A DNA stretch of 60,730 bases from Paracoccus sigandri (GCF_003709565.1 NZ_QNRC01000025.1:1-60730), one strand, 5' to 3'; shown: positions 10,568-21,187, numbered from the stretch's first letter. The notes: generated from the sequence alone by a model not told the origin. Program-made: numbers and translations.

Positions 10568-11630
10568 CCCGCGACGCCCCGGACGGCGCCAGCACCTGCC
10601 CCACCACCGCGGCATCCGCGAAACCGTGCTGCGCGAAACAGGCCAGCACCTGCTCCAGCGCCTCGGGCGCGCAGGCGACCAGCAAGCCGCCCGAGGTCTG
10701 CGGATCGGTCAGCAGCGCGCGGGCCGGGTCCGAAAACCCCTCGGGCAGCGCGATCCCCTCGCCATAGCTGGTCCAGTTGCGCCCCGAGGCGCCGGTGACG
10801 ACGCCCTGCGCGGCCATCGCCGCCACGCCCTCCAGCAGCGGCACCGCCTGCCAGTCCAGCGCCAGGTCGCAACCCGATCCGCGCGCCATCTCCAGCGCGT
10901 GGCCGCCAAGGCCGAAGCCGGTCACGTCGGTCATCGCATGGACCCCCGCCATCCGCGCCAGTTCCGGCCCCGGCCGGTTCAGCCGCGTCGTGGTCGCGAT
11001 CATGCGGGCATAGCCGGCATCGTCCAGCGCGCCCTTCTTCAGCGCCGCCGACAGGATGCCGACGCCAAGCGGCTTGCCCAGCACCAGCAGGTCCCCCGGC
11101 CGGGCGCCGCTGTTCTTCTTCAGGTCGCGCGGATCGACCAGCCCCAGCGCCACCAGCCCGTAGATCGCCTCGACGGAATCGATGCTGTGCCCGCCCGCGA
11201 TGGGAATCCCCGCCTCGCGGCAGGCCGAGGCGCCGCCTTCCAGGATCAGCCCGATGGTTTCCACCGACAGCACGTTGATCGGCATCCCCACCAGCGCCAG
11301 CGCCATGATCGGGGTCGCGCCCATCGCATAGATGTCGCTGATCGCATTGGTCGCGGCGATGCGGCCGAAATCATGCGGATCGTCGACCACCGGCATGAAG
11401 AAATCCGTGGTGGCGACCAGCGCCTGGCTTTCGCTGAGCCGGTAGACGGCGGCATCGTCCGAGGTCTCGATACCGACCAGCAGCGCCTCGGGCACGGGCA
11501 GCGCCTTCGTGCCGCGCAGGATGCCCGACAGCACGCCCGGCGCGATCTTGCAGCCGCAGCCGCCGCCATGGGACAACGAGGTCAGCCGGGGCTCGGCGCG
11601 GGGTTCGGCGCTGGGATCGAATTGGCTCAT
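10554..11630 (-). CDS. selD: Selenide, water dikinase (selenophosphate synthetase)
   Basis: A 358-residue SelD. The N-terminal glycine-rich loop SHGGGCGCKI holds Cys25, the catalytic position that in some bacteria is itself selenocysteine; here it is cysteine, so SelD does not need the Sec machinery for its own synthesis. The AIRS-type ATP-binding core follows (NAISDIYAMGATPIMALALVGMP). It makes selenophosphate from selenide and ATP in the cytoplasm, the selenium donor for SelA. AGGAGG lies upstream of the ATG at 11630; a longer in-frame reading to 11687 lacks such a site. It is transcribed divergently from the formate dehydrogenase operon that consumes its product. Confidence 0.95.
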   Translation of the reverse strand: MSQFDPSAEPRAEPRLTSLSHGGGCGCKIAPGVLSGILRGTKALPVPEALLVGIETSDDAAVYRLSESQALVATTDFFMPVVDDPHDFGRIAATNAISDIYAMGATPIMALALVGMPINVLSVETIGLILEGGASACREAGIPIAGGHSIDSVEAIYGLVALGLVDPRDLKKNSGARPGDLLVLGKPLGVGILSAALKKGALDDAGYARMIATTTRLNRPGPELARMAGVHAMTDVTGFGLGGHALEMARGSGCDLALDWQAVPLLEGVAAMAAQGVVTGASGRNWTSYGEGIALPEGFSDPARALLTDPQTSGGLLVACAPEALEQVLACFAQHGFADAAVVGQVLAPSGASRVILR

Positions 11631-11784
11631 CGGCTCCTCCTGCGGCTTGATTTTCCGCAGCATAGCGCGGATCGCCCGCAGGTCCACCGGCCGCGCGCAG
11701 CCAGGGCTTCCTTGACAAGATGGCGGCTGCGGCGCACCATCGAGGCGTACCTATCGTGAACGACAGGCAAAATGGAGGGGTCCC
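11631..11784. promoter_or_regulatory. Divergent promoter region selD / fdoG
   Basis: A 154-bp gap between the divergent starts of selD and the formate dehydrogenase operon. It must carry both transcription starts. A TTGACA hexamer at 11712-11717 faces fdoG, but I see no well-spaced -10 partner and no clear FNR or NarL box. The fdoG start is preceded by ggagggg. Confidence 0.4.
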
Positions 11785-14700
11785 ATGAACATTGACCTTT
11801 CGCGCCGCGGCTTTCTGAGGCTGGCGGGTGCGGGGGTTGCGGCGACCTCGCTGGGGGCCATGGGCTTCGGCGAGGCAGAGGCGGCCGAGGCGGCGCATGT
11901 GCGCGCCTTCAAGCTGGCCACCACCACCGAAACGCGCAACACCTGCCCCTATTGTTCGGTCGCCTGCGGCGTCATCATGTATTCCCGCGGCGACGTGAAG
12001 GCCGGCGAGACCGCCGAGCTGATCCATATCGAGGGCGATGTCGACCACCCGACCAACCGCGGCACGCTCTGCCCCAAGGGCGCCGCGCTGAAGGATTTCG
12101 TCAAGGCGCCGCTGCGCCTGACCCAGCCGCGCCATCGCGCCGCCGGGGCCTCGGACTTCCAGCCGATCACCTGGGACGAGGCGCTGGACAAGATCGCCCG
12201 CGCGCTGAAGGACGACCGCGACGCCAACATGGTGCAGGTCAACGAGAACGGCGTGCCGGTCAACCGCTGGACCACCACCGGCTTTCTGGCCGCATCGGCC
12301 ACCACCAATGAAACCGCATGGCTGACCTACAAGACGGTCCGGTCCATGGGGATCGTCGGATTCGACAACCAGGCGCGCGTCTGACACGGCCCCACGGTGT
12401 CCAGTTTGGGCCCGACCTTTGGCCGTGGAGCGATGACCAACTCCTGGACCGACATCAAGAATACCGACCTCGTGGTCGTGATGGGCGGCAATGCTGCCGA
12501 AGCGCATCCCTGCGGCTTCAAATGGGTGACCGAGGCCAAGGCTGCGCGCGGCGCCAAGCTGATCGTGGTCGACCCGCGCTATACCCGCACGGCATCGGTG
12601 TCTGACTACTATGCCCCGATCCGCCCCGGCAGCGACATCGCCTTCCTGATGGGGGTGATCCGCTGGTGCATCGAGAACGACAAGGTGCAATGGGACTATG
12701 TGCGGCATTTCACCAACGCCGCCTTCCTGGTGAAGGACGAGTTCGGCTGGGCCGACGGGCTGTTCACCGGCTATGACGAGGAAAGGCGCGACTACGACAA
12801 GGACAGCTGGGACTACAAGATCGGCGAGGACGGCTTTGCCGAGATCGACCCGACGCTTCAGGACCCGCGCTGCGTCTGGAACCTGCTGAAGGCCCATGTC
12901 GATCCCTACACGCCGGAATTCGTCGAGAATGTCTGCGGCACGCCGAAGGACCGCTTCCTGACGATCTGCGAGATGATCGGCGAATGTTCCACGCCCACCA
13001 AGACCATGACCTCGATGTATGCGCTTGGCTGGACGCAGCATTCCAAGGGCGCCCAGAACATTCGCGGCATGGCGATGCTGCAGCTGATCCTGGGCAATAT
13101 CGGGGTGCGCGGCGGCGGCATGAACGCGCTGAGGGGGCATTCGAACATCCAGGGCCTGACCGATATCGGGCTGATGTCGAACCTGATCCCCGGCTATCTG
13201 AACATCCCGACCGAAAGCGAGCCGGACTGGCAGAGCTACATGTCCTCGCGCCGCTTCGCACCGCTCAGGCCGGGCCAGACCAGCTATTGGCAGAACTACG
13301 AAAAGTTCATGGTCAGCTTCATGAAGGCGATGTGGGGCGATGCCGCCACGGCCCAGAATGACTGGGCCTATCACTATCTGCCCAAGCTGGACGTGCCGGC
13401 CTATGACGGGATGCGCATGTTCGAGCTGATGAACCACGGCCAGGTGAACCTGTATTTCTGCCAGGGGTTCAATCCGCTGCTGGCCTTCCCCGACCGGGCC
13501 AAGCTGACCGAGGCCTTCTCGAAGCTGAAGATGCTGGTCGTCATGGACCCGCTGAAGACCGAGACCTCGCATTTCTGGCAGAACCACGGCATCTACAACG
13601 ATGTCGATCCGGCCAGCATCCAGACCGAGGTGCTGGAGCTGCCCACCACCTGCTTCGCCGAGGACGAGGGCGCGCTGGTCAATTCCGGCCGCTGGCTGCA
13701 ATGGCACTGGCCGGGGGCGACGCCGCCGGGCGAGGCGAAGCACGACACCTGGATCATGGCGCAGATCTGGACCCGTGTGCGCCAGCTTTACCAGGACGAG
13801 GGCGGGGTCTTCCCCGATCCGATCCTGAACCTCAGCTGGGACTATGCCGATCCCGGCGATCCCAAGGCCGAGGAACTGGCGCGCGAGATGAACGGCCGCG
13901 CGCTGGAGACCGTCCGCGATCCCGACGATCCGACCCGCGTGATCGCCGAGCCCGGCCAGCAGCTGTCCGGCTTCGGCGAGCTGCGCGACGACGGATCGAC
14001 CATGGCGGGCTGCTGGATCTATACCGGCTCGTGGACCGAGGACGGCAACATGATGGCGCGCCGGGACAACAACGATCCCGACGATACCGGCGCCTATCTG
14101 AACTGGGCCTTCTCCTGGCCGGCGAACCGGCGGATCCTCTACAACCGCGCCTCGGCCGACCTGCAGGGCAGGCCCTGGGATCCCAGCCGCAAGCTCTTGG
14201 AATGGAACGGCGAACGCTGGGAGGGCTATGACGTTCCCGACATCCCGCCCACCTCGCGCCCCGAGGATGTCGGCCCGTTCATCATGAACCCCGAGGGCAG
14301 CTCTCGGCTGTTCTCGCGGGGGATGATGCGCGACGGTCCCTTCCCGGCGCATATGGAGCCCTTCGAATCGCCGATGGCCAATGTCTTCAACCCGAAGATG
14401 CGCGGCAATCCGGTGGCGCGGGTCTTCGCCGCGGATGCCGAACGCTTCGCCACCAGCGAGGAATTCCCGCTGGTCGCGACCTCCTACCGGCTGACCGAGC
14501 ATTTCCACTACTGGACCAAGCACAACCCGGTGAATGCCGCGTTGCAGCCCGAGTTCTTCGTGGAGATCAGCGAGGAACTGGCGGCCGAGAAAGGCATCGC
14601 CAAGGGCGGGCGCGTGCGCATCTGGGGTAAGCGCGGCCAGGTCTGGGCCAAGGCGGTGGTGACCAAGCGGATCAGGCCGCTGACCTGCGACGGCAAGACC

Positions 14701-14868
14701 GTCCATGTCGTCGGCATCCCGCTGCACTGGGGCTTCATGGGCTCGGCCCGCAAGGGCTGGGGGCCGAACAGCCTGACGCCCTTCGTCGGCGACGCCAATG
14801 TGGAAACGCCTGAATTCAAGGCCTTCCTGGTCAATATCGAACCCGCATCAGAGGAGCCGGTGGCATGA
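11785..14868 (+). CDS. fdoG: Selenocysteine-containing formate dehydrogenase alpha subunit
   Basis: A molybdopterin/[4Fe-4S] catalytic subunit of the FdnG/FdoG type, 1027 residues when the in-frame UGA at 12382-12384 is read as Sec200. The local sequence [20 protein letters not shown] matches the Sec site of the family. A twin-arginine leader ([12 protein letters not shown]) directs folded export. Cys54, Cys57, Cys61 and Cys96 bind the iron-sulfur cluster. The protein oxidises formate to CO2 on the periplasmic side and passes electrons to FdoH and FdoI. The downstream frame continues without interruption to 14868, and the Sec factors are encoded next door, so this is recoding and not a broken gene. 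The stop overlaps fdoH by 4 bp (ATGA). Confidence 0.96.
12382..12427 (+). promoter_or_regulatory. Selenocysteine insertion site: UGA codon plus bacterial SECIS-like hairpin
   Basis: The UGA (12382-12384) is followed by a fold with a 7-bp base stem, CACGGCC at 12385-12391 pairing with GGCCGTG at 12421-12427. An apical mini-helix has GTCC (12399-12402) and GGGC (12408-12411) closing the loop AGTTT (12403-12407). This resembles the E. coli fdnG element, whose mini-helix also closes a short loop beginning AGU. SelB would bind it on the mRNA and deliver Sec-tRNA. The fold was derived by eye. Confidence 0.8.
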
Positions 14869-15854
14869 GCGATACCGCGCCTCAACCGACCACGGCGGCG
14901 GCGAACCCTCCGGTCCAGCCGATCGCGCCGGGCTTCGATGCGCGCGACGTCGTGCGCATCTCGGCCACCTCGAACGTGCCGCAGCCGGAACGCCAGCTGA
15001 CGAAGCTGGCCAAGCTGATCGATGTGTCCAAATGCATCGGCTGCAAGGCCTGCCAATCCGCCTGCATCGAGTGGAACGACACCATGCCGGCGGTCGAGGA
15101 GAATGTCGGGGTCTATGAAAACCCCCATGACCTGACCCCCGACATGTTCACCCTGATGCGCTTTGCCGAATGGGAGAACCCGGCGACGAACGAGCTGGAA
15201 TGGCTGATCCGCAAGGACGGCTGCATGCATTGCGAGGATCCGGGCTGCCTGAAGGCCTGCCCGGCCCCCGGCGCCATCGTGCAATATTCCAACGGCATCG
15301 TGGATTTCATCCACGAGAACTGCATCGGCTGCGGCTATTGCATCAAGGGCTGCCCCTTCGACATCCCGCGCATCAGCCGGGTCGATCACACCGCCTACAA
15401 ATGCACGCTGTGCTCGGACCGGGTGGCGGTGGGCCAGGGGCCGGCCTGCGCCAAGGCCTGCCCGACCGAGGCCATCGTCTTCGGCACCAAGGAGGACATG
15501 GTCGCCCATGCCGAAACCCGGATCGAGGACCTGAAGTCGCGCGGTTACGAGAATGCCGGGATCTACGACCCCGAAGGCGTCGGCGGCACCCATGTGATCT
15601 ATGTGCTGCATCACGCCGACAAGCCCTCGATCTATAACGACCTGCCCGACAATCCGCGCATCTCGCCCATCGTCGAGGGCTGGAAGGGCGTCACCAAGAC
15701 CGCCGGGCTGGCGGTGATGGGGCTGGCCGCGATCGGCGCGACGCTGCACGGGCTGTTCGCCCGCGCCAACCAGGTCGAGCCGGAGGACGAGGTCGAGGCC
15801 GAGCGCCTGGTCGAGACCGAGGCGCCCCAGCCCCAGCCGCGGGAGGATGTCTGA
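14865..15854 (+). CDS. fdoH: Formate dehydrogenase beta subunit, four [4Fe-4S] clusters
   Basis: A 329-residue ferredoxin-type electron-transfer subunit. Cysteine clusters are visible in order: [45 protein letters not shown] and [22 protein letters not shown] single C-terminal membrane segment lies around residues 275-295 ([20 protein letters not shown]). It carries electrons from the selenoprotein FdoG to the cytochrome FdoI. The length is somewhat above the E. coli protein because of an alanine/proline-rich N-terminus. Translationally coupled to fdoG. Confidence 0.95.
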   Translation: MSDTAPQPTTAAANPPVQPIAPGFDARDVVRISATSNVPQPERQLTKLAKLIDVSKCIGCKACQSACIEWNDTMPAVEENVGVYENPHDLTPDMFTLMRFAEWENPATNELEWLIRKDGCMHCEDPGCLKACPAPGAIVQYSNGIVDFIHENCIGCGYCIKGCPFDIPRISRVDHTAYKCTLCSDRVAVGQGPACAKACPTEAIVFGTKEDMVAHAETRIEDLKSRGYENAGIYDPEGVGGTHVIYVLHHADKPSIYNDLPDNPRISPIVEGWKGVTKTAGLAVMGLAAIGATLHGLFARANQVEPEDEVEAERLVETEAPQPQPREDV

Positions 15855-16541
15855 ATGCCGCGCCTGCGCTATTCCGAACCGGGCGATCACATCGAAAGCC
15901 GCGCCCCGGTGACGGTCAGCCGCTATCGCGGCATCACCCGGCTGAACCACTGGGTCACAGCGACATCGCTGATCCTGCTGCTGCTGTCGGGGCTGGCGCT
16001 GTTCCACCCGTCGCTGTTCTTCCTGACCGGCATCTTCGGCGGCGGGCAGGTCACGCGCTGGATCCATCCGATCATCGGCATCGTGCTGTTCTTCAGCTTC
16101 CTGCTGCTGTTCCTGCAACTGTGGCGGCTGAACCTGCCCCGCCCCGAGGACCGGACCTGGGTGGCCAATATCGGCGAGGTCGTGAAGGGCCACGAGGAAA
16201 AGCTGCCGGAACTGGGCAAGTACAATGCCGGGCAGAAATTCGTCTTCTGGGCGATGTCGGTCCTGATCGTGGTGCTAATCGTCTCGGGCGTGATGATCTG
16301 GGAGGAATATTTCCCCGCCCTCGTCTCGATCCCCCTGCGCCGCATCGCGGTGCTGGTCCATTCGCTGGCCGCGGTGGCGATCATCCTGGTCTTCATCCTG
16401 CATGTCTATGCGGCGATCTGGACGCGCGGCACGATCAGCGCCATGACCCGCGGCACCGTTACCGGCGGATGGGCCTGGCGCCACCACCGCAAATGGCTGC
16501 GCGAGATCGCTGGACGCGACCGCAAAGGCCCGGCAGAGTAG
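15855..16541 (+). CDS. fdoI: Formate dehydrogenase gamma subunit, cytochrome b
   Basis: A 228-residue membrane cytochrome b of the FdnI/FdoI family with four hydrophobic helices. Heme-ligand candidates are His in ITRLNHWVTA (helix 1), His in RWIHPIIGIVLFF (helix 2) and His in ILVFILHVYAAIWTRGTI (helix 4). It anchors the complex and passes electrons from formate to the quinone pool. It begins at the base after the fdoH stop. Confidence 0.93.
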   Translation: MPRLRYSEPGDHIESRAPVTVSRYRGITRLNHWVTATSLILLLLSGLALFHPSLFFLTGIFGGGQVTRWIHPIIGIVLFFSFLLLFLQLWRLNLPRPEDRTWVANIGEVVKGHEEKLPELGKYNAGQKFVFWAMSVLIVVLIVSGVMIWEEYFPALVSIPLRRIAVLVHSLAAVAIILVFILHVYAAIWTRGTISAMTRGTVTGGWAWRHHRKWLREIAGRDRKGPAE

Positions 16542-16587
16542 GCCCCGAACCCCGACAACCCGGTGGCCGGTCCGGCCCGGAGGAATC

Positions 16588-17502
16588 ATGGCAGCCAATC
16601 CGCGACCCGATCCCGATGCCGTCGGCGGCGTTCCCAAGCCACCGCTGGCCTTTCTTCCCGACCCCCAGGCGCTGTTTTCCCGGCGTGCCGCCCGCTTCGC
16701 CTTCCTGGCCGATCACGGCGGCAACCTGGCGCCCTACCTGCGCTTCCTGGCCGATCTGACCGCATTGCAGGCGCGGCTGGCCGCCGAATTGCCCGCCCCC
16801 GCCCCGCTGCCGCCCGACCGCGTGGCGCTGGCCCGCGCCAGCCGGATGCCGCCCATCGACCGCGCGGCACTGGCGAATGACGCCGCGCTGCACGACTTGC
16901 TGGCCCGCTTCTGCACGCAAGCCGAGTCGCTGGACATGCCCGAACCGGCGCGGCTGGCGCTGCAGGCGGTGGCCACGGCCGGGATCGCCGACCGGCACTG
17001 GCTGCTGGAGAACGTCGTGTCCGACCGCATCCCCGAGGACAGCGCCGCCCCGCATCTGTTCACCGCCGCCGCCGTGCAGATCCACCTGGCGGCGCTGGCC
17101 GCGACGCTGGATGCCGATGCGCTGGTGCCGATCCGGGTGGGCAGCTGCCCGGCCTGCGGCGGGCGGCCCGCGAGTTCCTCGGTCATCGGCGCGGCGGGGA
17201 TCGAGAACCTGCGCTATGCCAGCTGCGCCGGCTGCGCCACGCAGTGGAACGAGGTGCGGGTCAAGTGCCTGTGCTGCGGCTCGACCAAGGGGATCAGCTA
17301 TCGCTCGGTCGAGACCGACGAGGCCACCGTCAAGGCCGAGATCTGTTCGGAATGCGACAGCTGGGTCAAGATCCTCTACCAGGTCAGGAACCACAGCCTC
17401 GATCCGGTGGCCGACGACGTGGCCAGCCTGGGGCTGGACATGATGATGAAGGAAACCGGCGCGCGGCGCGGCGGCGTCAACGCCTTCCTTGCGGGCTATT
17501 GA
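16588..17502 (+). CDS. fdhE: Formate dehydrogenase accessory protein FdhE
   Basis: A 304-residue cytoplasmic maturation factor. Four CxxC pairs mark the rubredoxin-like metal-binding half: SCPACGG, CAGCATQW, CLCCGSTKG and CSECDSW. FdhE binds the catalytic subunits of respiratory formate dehydrogenases before Tat export. The start ATG at 16588 follows ggagg. The stop overlaps the selA start (TGATG at 17500-17504). Confidence 0.93.
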   Translation: MAANPRPDPDAVGGVPKPPLAFLPDPQALFSRRAARFAFLADHGGNLAPYLRFLADLTALQARLAAELPAPAPLPPDRVALARASRMPPIDRAALANDAALHDLLARFCTQAESLDMPEPARLALQAVATAGIADRHWLLENVVSDRIPEDSAAPHLFTAAAVQIHLAALAATLDADALVPIRVGSCPACGGRPASSSVIGAAGIENLRYASCAGCATQWNEVRVKCLCCGSTKGISYRSVETDEATVKAEICSECDSWVKILYQVRNHSLDPVADDVASLGLDMMMKETGARRGGVNAFLAGY

Positions 17503-18878
17503 TGTCGGATTTCCGCGCGCTTCCCTCGGTCGACCAGCTGCTGCAATCCGACATGGGCCGCGCCCTGGTCGAGGCGCATGGCCGCCAGGCCGTGACCGGG
17601 GCGCTGCGCGCGCAGCTGGACGCCGCGCGCCGGGCGATCCGCGAGGGCGCCAGCGGCGCGGCACTGGCCGCCGCCCTGCCCGCCCGTGTCAGCGCCGATC
17701 TGGAAGGCCAGGCGCGATCGGGGCTGCGGCCGGTCCTGAACCTGACCGGCACGGTGCTGCACACCAATCTGGGCCGCGCGATCCTGGCCGAAGCCGCCAT
17801 CGAGGCCGCCTGCGCCGCCATGGCCGCGCCCCTGGCGCTGGAATTCGACCTGGACGGCGGCGGGCGCGGCCAGCGCGACGACCATCTGCGGGGGCTGCTG
17901 TGCGAGCTGACCGGGGCCGAGGACGCCACCGTGGTCAACAACAACGCCGCCGCCGTGCTGATCGCGCTGAACACGCTGGCCTCGGGACGCGAGGCCCTGG
18001 TCTCGCGCGGCGAGCTGATCGAGATCGGCGGCGCCTTCCGGATGCCCGACATCATGGCCCGCGCCGGCGCGCGGCTGGTCGAGACCGGCACCACCAACCG
18101 CACCCATCCGCGCGACTACGAATCCGCGATCACCTCTGACACCGGCGTGATCCTGAAGGTCCATACCTCGAATTACCGCATCGAAGGCTTCACCGCCGAG
18201 GTGGCGGCGCCGGATCTGGCGCGGATCGCGTGCAAGGCCGGGGTGCCGCTGCTCAACGACCTGGGTTCGGGTTCGCTGGTCGATCTGTCGGCCTACGGCC
18301 TGCGCCGCGAGCCGACCGTGGCCGAGGCGGTGGCCGAGGGCGCCGATCTCATCACCTTCTCGGGCGACAAGCTGCTGGGCGGGCCGCAGGCGGGCTTCAT
18401 CGTCGGGCGGCGGGACCTGATCGCGCAGATCAACCGCAACCCGCTGAAACGCGCCCTGCGGCTGGACAAGATCCGCATCGCGGCGCTGGAGGCGACGCTG
18501 CGGCTCTATCGCGACCCGGACCGGCTGGCCGATCGCCTGCCGACCCTGCGCCACCTGTCCCGCCCGCAGCCCGAGATCGCCGCGCAGGCCACCCGGCTTG
18601 CGCCGCAGGTGGCCGCGATCCTGGCCCCGCACGGGTTCGACGCGGCGCCCTGCGAATGCGCCAGCCAGATCGGCTCGGGCGCGCTGCCGGTCGATACCAT
18701 CCCCTCGGCCGGGCTGCGGCTGACCGGCGATGGCGGCGACGCCCCCGACCGGCTGGCGGCCCGGCTGCGCGCCCTGCCCCGCCCGGTCCTGGGCCATATC
18801 GAGGGCGGCGCGCTGATCCTGGACCTGCGCTGCCTTGACCGCGACGAGGCGCTGCTGGAGGCCCTGGCCGCGCCATGA
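17502..18878 (+). CDS. selA: L-seryl-tRNA(Sec) selenium transferase
   Basis: A 458-residue PLP enzyme that converts Ser-tRNA(Sec) to Sec-tRNA(Sec) using selenophosphate. The N-terminal domain has [15 protein letters not shown] and [15 protein letters not shown]. The PLP lysine is Lys290 in [15 protein letters not shown]. The length is normal for the decameric bacterial enzyme. It overlaps fdhE at its start and selB at its end (ATGA at 18875-18878), which argues for one transcript with stoichiometric translation. Confidence 0.96.
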   Translation: MSDFRALPSVDQLLQSDMGRALVEAHGRQAVTGALRAQLDAARRAIREGASGAALAAALPARVSADLEGQARSGLRPVLNLTGTVLHTNLGRAILAEAAIEAACAAMAAPLALEFDLDGGGRGQRDDHLRGLLCELTGAEDATVVNNNAAAVLIALNTLASGREALVSRGELIEIGGAFRMPDIMARAGARLVETGTTNRTHPRDYESAITSDTGVILKVHTSNYRIEGFTAEVAAPDLARIACKAGVPLLNDLGSGSLVDLSAYGLRREPTVAEAVAEGADLITFSGDKLLGGPQAGFIVGRRDLIAQINRNPLKRALRLDKIRIAALEATLRLYRDPDRLADRLPTLRHLSRPQPEIAAQATRLAPQVAAILAPHGFDAAPCECASQIGSGALPVDTIPSAGLRLTGDGGDAPDRLAARLRALPRPVLGHIEGGALILDLRCLDRDEALLEALAAP

Positions 18879-20890
18879 TCGTCGGCACGGCGGGGCATAT
18901 CGACCATGGCAAGACGGCGCTGGTCAAGGCGCTGACCGGCACCGATGCCGACCGGCTGGCCGAGGAAAAGGCCCGCGGCATCACCATCGACCTGGGCTTC
19001 GCCTATGCCGATCTGGGCGGCGGCGGCATCACCGGCTTCGTCGACGTGCCGGGGCATGAACGGCTGATCCACACCATGCTGGCGGGCGCGGGCGGGATCG
19101 ACCTGGCGCTCATGGTCGTCGCCGCCGATGACGGGGTGATGCCGCAGACGCGCGAGCATCTGGCGATCCTCGATCTGCTGGGGATCGCGCGCGGGATCGT
19201 CGCCCTGACCAAGGCGGACCTGGTCGATGCCGCCCGCCGGCAACAGGTCGCCGCGCAGATCCGCGAGGCGCTGGCCCCGACCGGGCTGCGCGACGCGCCG
19301 GTCATCCCCGTCTCGGCCCTGACCGGCGAGGGGATCGCGGACCTGCGCGCGGCGCTGGCGGCGGCCGAGGCGCAGACGACGGCGCGCCACGCCTCGGGCC
19401 CCTTCCGGCTGGCGGTCGATCGCAGCTTCACCCTGGCGGGCGCGGGCACAGTGGTGACCGGCACCGTGCTGACCGGACGCATCGGCCTGGGCGACAGCGT
19501 CACCATCAGCCCGCAGGGCATCGCCGCCCGCATCCGCGCCATCCACGCCCAGAACCGCCCGGCGGATCAGGGGCTTGCAGGACAACGCTGCGCGCTGAAC
19601 CTTGCCGGAGAGGCGGTCACGAAACAGGCGATCGGTCGCGGCGACGTGGTGCTGACGCCCGGCCTGCACGCGCCCACCGACCGGATCGACGCGCAGCTGG
19701 CGGTGCTGGGAACCGAGCCGAAGCCCGTCGGCACGTGGTTCCCCGCCCGCCTGCACAGCCACGCGGTCGAGCTGGGCGCCCGCATCGTGCCGCTTGGCGA
19801 TCCGCTGCATCCCGGCACCAGCGGCCCGGTGCAGATCGTGCTGGAGCGCCCCATTGCCGCCGCGGTGGGCGACCGCTTCATCCTGCGCGACAGCTCGGCC
19901 AGCCGGACCATCGGCGGCGGGCATTTCCTGGACCTGCGCGCGCCGGCCCGCAAGCGCCGCACGCCGGAGCGGCTGGCCCTGATCGCCGCCGCCGACCATG
20001 CGGACCCGGCCGAGGCGCTGGCCGCGCTGCTGTCGGTCACCCCGGTCGGCATCGCCGCCTTCGCCCGCGACCGCAGCCTGTCCGAGGATGACATGACCGC
20101 CGCGCTGGATCGCGTGGGCGCGGTCAGCATCGGCGGCCTGGCGCTGTCGGTCGAGGCGCATCAGGCGCTGCGCGAGGGGCTGACTGCCACGCTGGCGGCC
20201 TTCCACGCCGACAATCCCGACCTGCCCGGCATGGGGCGCGAGAAATGCCGCCTGATGCTGCGCCCGCGCCTGCCGAAACAGCCCTGGCTGGCCCTCCTGC
20301 ACCGGGAGGCCGCCGATGGCCGCATCGTCCTGGACGGCGCCTTCCTGCGCCTGCCCGGCCACGAGGTCCGGCTTTCCCCCGAGGACGAGGCGCTGTTCGC
20401 CCGCATCCTGCCGGCCCTGCGCGGCGATACTCGCTTCCGCCCGCCGCGCGTGCGCGACTTCGCCGCCGAATTCGGCATCGACGAGGCCGAGATCCGCCGG
20501 GTGCTGAAGCTGACCCAGAAGCTGGGCCGCACCGACCAGATCGCACAGGATCATTTCTTCGCCCGCGAGGTCACGGCCGAGATGGTCGCGATCATCCGCG
20601 ATGTCGCCGGCGCGACCGCGGATGGCTGGTTCACCGCGCCGGCCTTCCGCGACCGGGTGCAAAACGGGCGCAAGGTCGCCATCGAGATCCTCGACTTCTT
20701 CGACCGCCACGGCGTAACCTTGCGCCGCGGCGATCTTCGGCGCATCAATCCGCATCGGGCCGACCTGTTCGGCACGCATGGATGGGAATCGTCCCCGGTG
20801 GGGCGGCCGGACTTCAACTCCGGTTGGGGCAGCGAGCCTGTCCCGGGTGGGTTCGACTCCCACTCCCTTCCGCCAGCCCGGCGCGAGTGA
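18875..20890 (+). CDS. selB: Selenocysteine-specific elongation factor SelB; reading frame runs through selC
   Basis: A 671-residue frame. The EF-Tu-like GTPase domain has [19 protein letters not shown] and [15 protein letters not shown]. The beta-barrel domains follow, then the C-terminal winged helices that bind the SECIS hairpin (last recognisable part near [20 protein letters not shown]). SelB carries Sec-tRNA to the ribosome at the recoded UGA. The frame does not stop after the last winged helix: about the final 37 residues are read across the whole tRNA-Sec gene to the TGA at 20888-20890. That tail is probably a consequence of the overlap and need not be functional. Confidence 0.94.
   Translation: MIVGTAGHIDHGKTALVKALTGTDADRLAEEKARGITIDLGFAYADLGGGGITGFVDVPGHERLIHTMLAGAGGIDLALMVVAADDGVMPQTREHLAILDLLGIARGIVALTKADLVDAARRQQVAAQIREALAPTGLRDAPVIPVSALTGEGIADLRAALAAAEAQTTARHASGPFRLAVDRSFTLAGAGTVVTGTVLTGRIGLGDSVTISPQGIAARIRAIHAQNRPADQGLAGQRCALNLAGEAVTKQAIGRGDVVLTPGLHAPTDRIDAQLAVLGTEPKPVGTWFPARLHSHAVELGARIVPLGDPLHPGTSGPVQIVLERPIAAAVGDRFILRDSSASRTIGGGHFLDLRAPARKRRTPERLALIAAADHADPAEALAALLSVTPVGIAAFARDRSLSEDDMTAALDRVGAVSIGGLALSVEAHQALREGLTATLAAFHADNPDLPGMGREKCRLMLRPRLPKQPWLALLHREAADGRIVLDGAFLRLPGHEVRLSPEDEALFARILPALRGDTRFRPPRVRDFAAEFGIDEAEIRRVLKLTQKLGRTDQIAQDHFFAREVTAEMVAIIRDVAGATADGWFTAPAFRDRVQNGRKVAIEILDFFDRHGVTLRRGDLRRINPHRADLFGTHGWESSPVGRPDFNSGWGSEPVPGGFDSHSLPPARRE
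20780..20875 (+). tRNA. selC: tRNA-Sec (anticodon UCA)
   Basis: A 96-nt gene with encoded CCA. It has an 8-bp acceptor arm (20780-20787 with 20864-20871) and a 5-bp T arm (20847-20851 with 20859-20863), the 8+5 bacterial Sec plan. The D stem is gtccc/ggggc around loop cggt. The anticodon TCA is at 20814-20816 in loop cttcaac. A 7-bp long variable arm (ggggcag/ctgtccc) is present. The fourth acceptor pair is a U-U mismatch. It lies entirely inside the selB frame. Confidence 0.95.
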
Positions 20891-21187
20891 TCGCGGCAAT
20901 GCGCGTTCCCTCTGGGGCGCGACGGCAGTACCCCTCGGCCTGCGCGCCAGCATATGGCGCTTCTTGAGAACAGGCCCGTGCCGAATTCAATCGCGTTCCA
21001 ATCTTTCGGCAAATCGGCCTCCATCGGCTGCAGCGCGGACAGGGGCTGATCGCAGCCTCGCATTCCGATCTACTCGTCGAGAGCCTCTGGAAATCAATGG
21101 ATCGATCGCGCAATGGTGCGCGAGACGGGCGCGACGGGTTTCAGGCCGCGGCACGCCCGGCCACAGGCCCCGCGCCGCCATCCGTGG
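20891..21187. other. Intergenic region between selB/selC and ctrA, no gene seen
   Basis: 297 bp between the end of the selenium block and the convergent 3' end of ctrA. The short frames here are shadow-like and lack ribosome sites. I see no strong terminator hairpin and nothing else that I can assign. Confidence 0.5.

Noticed and set aside
12382..12384. Premature stop splitting fdoG into two genes
   Set aside because: The context ARV-UGA-HGPT, the hairpin after it and the complete Sec machinery next door show that the codon is read as selenocysteine.
11371..14727. A 1118-codon open frame antisense to fdoG
   Set aside because: Same mirror effect of high GC; fdoG and selD account for the DNA.
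20987..21181. Small minus-strand frame between selC and ctrA
   Set aside because: No ribosome site and arginine-rich random-like composition.
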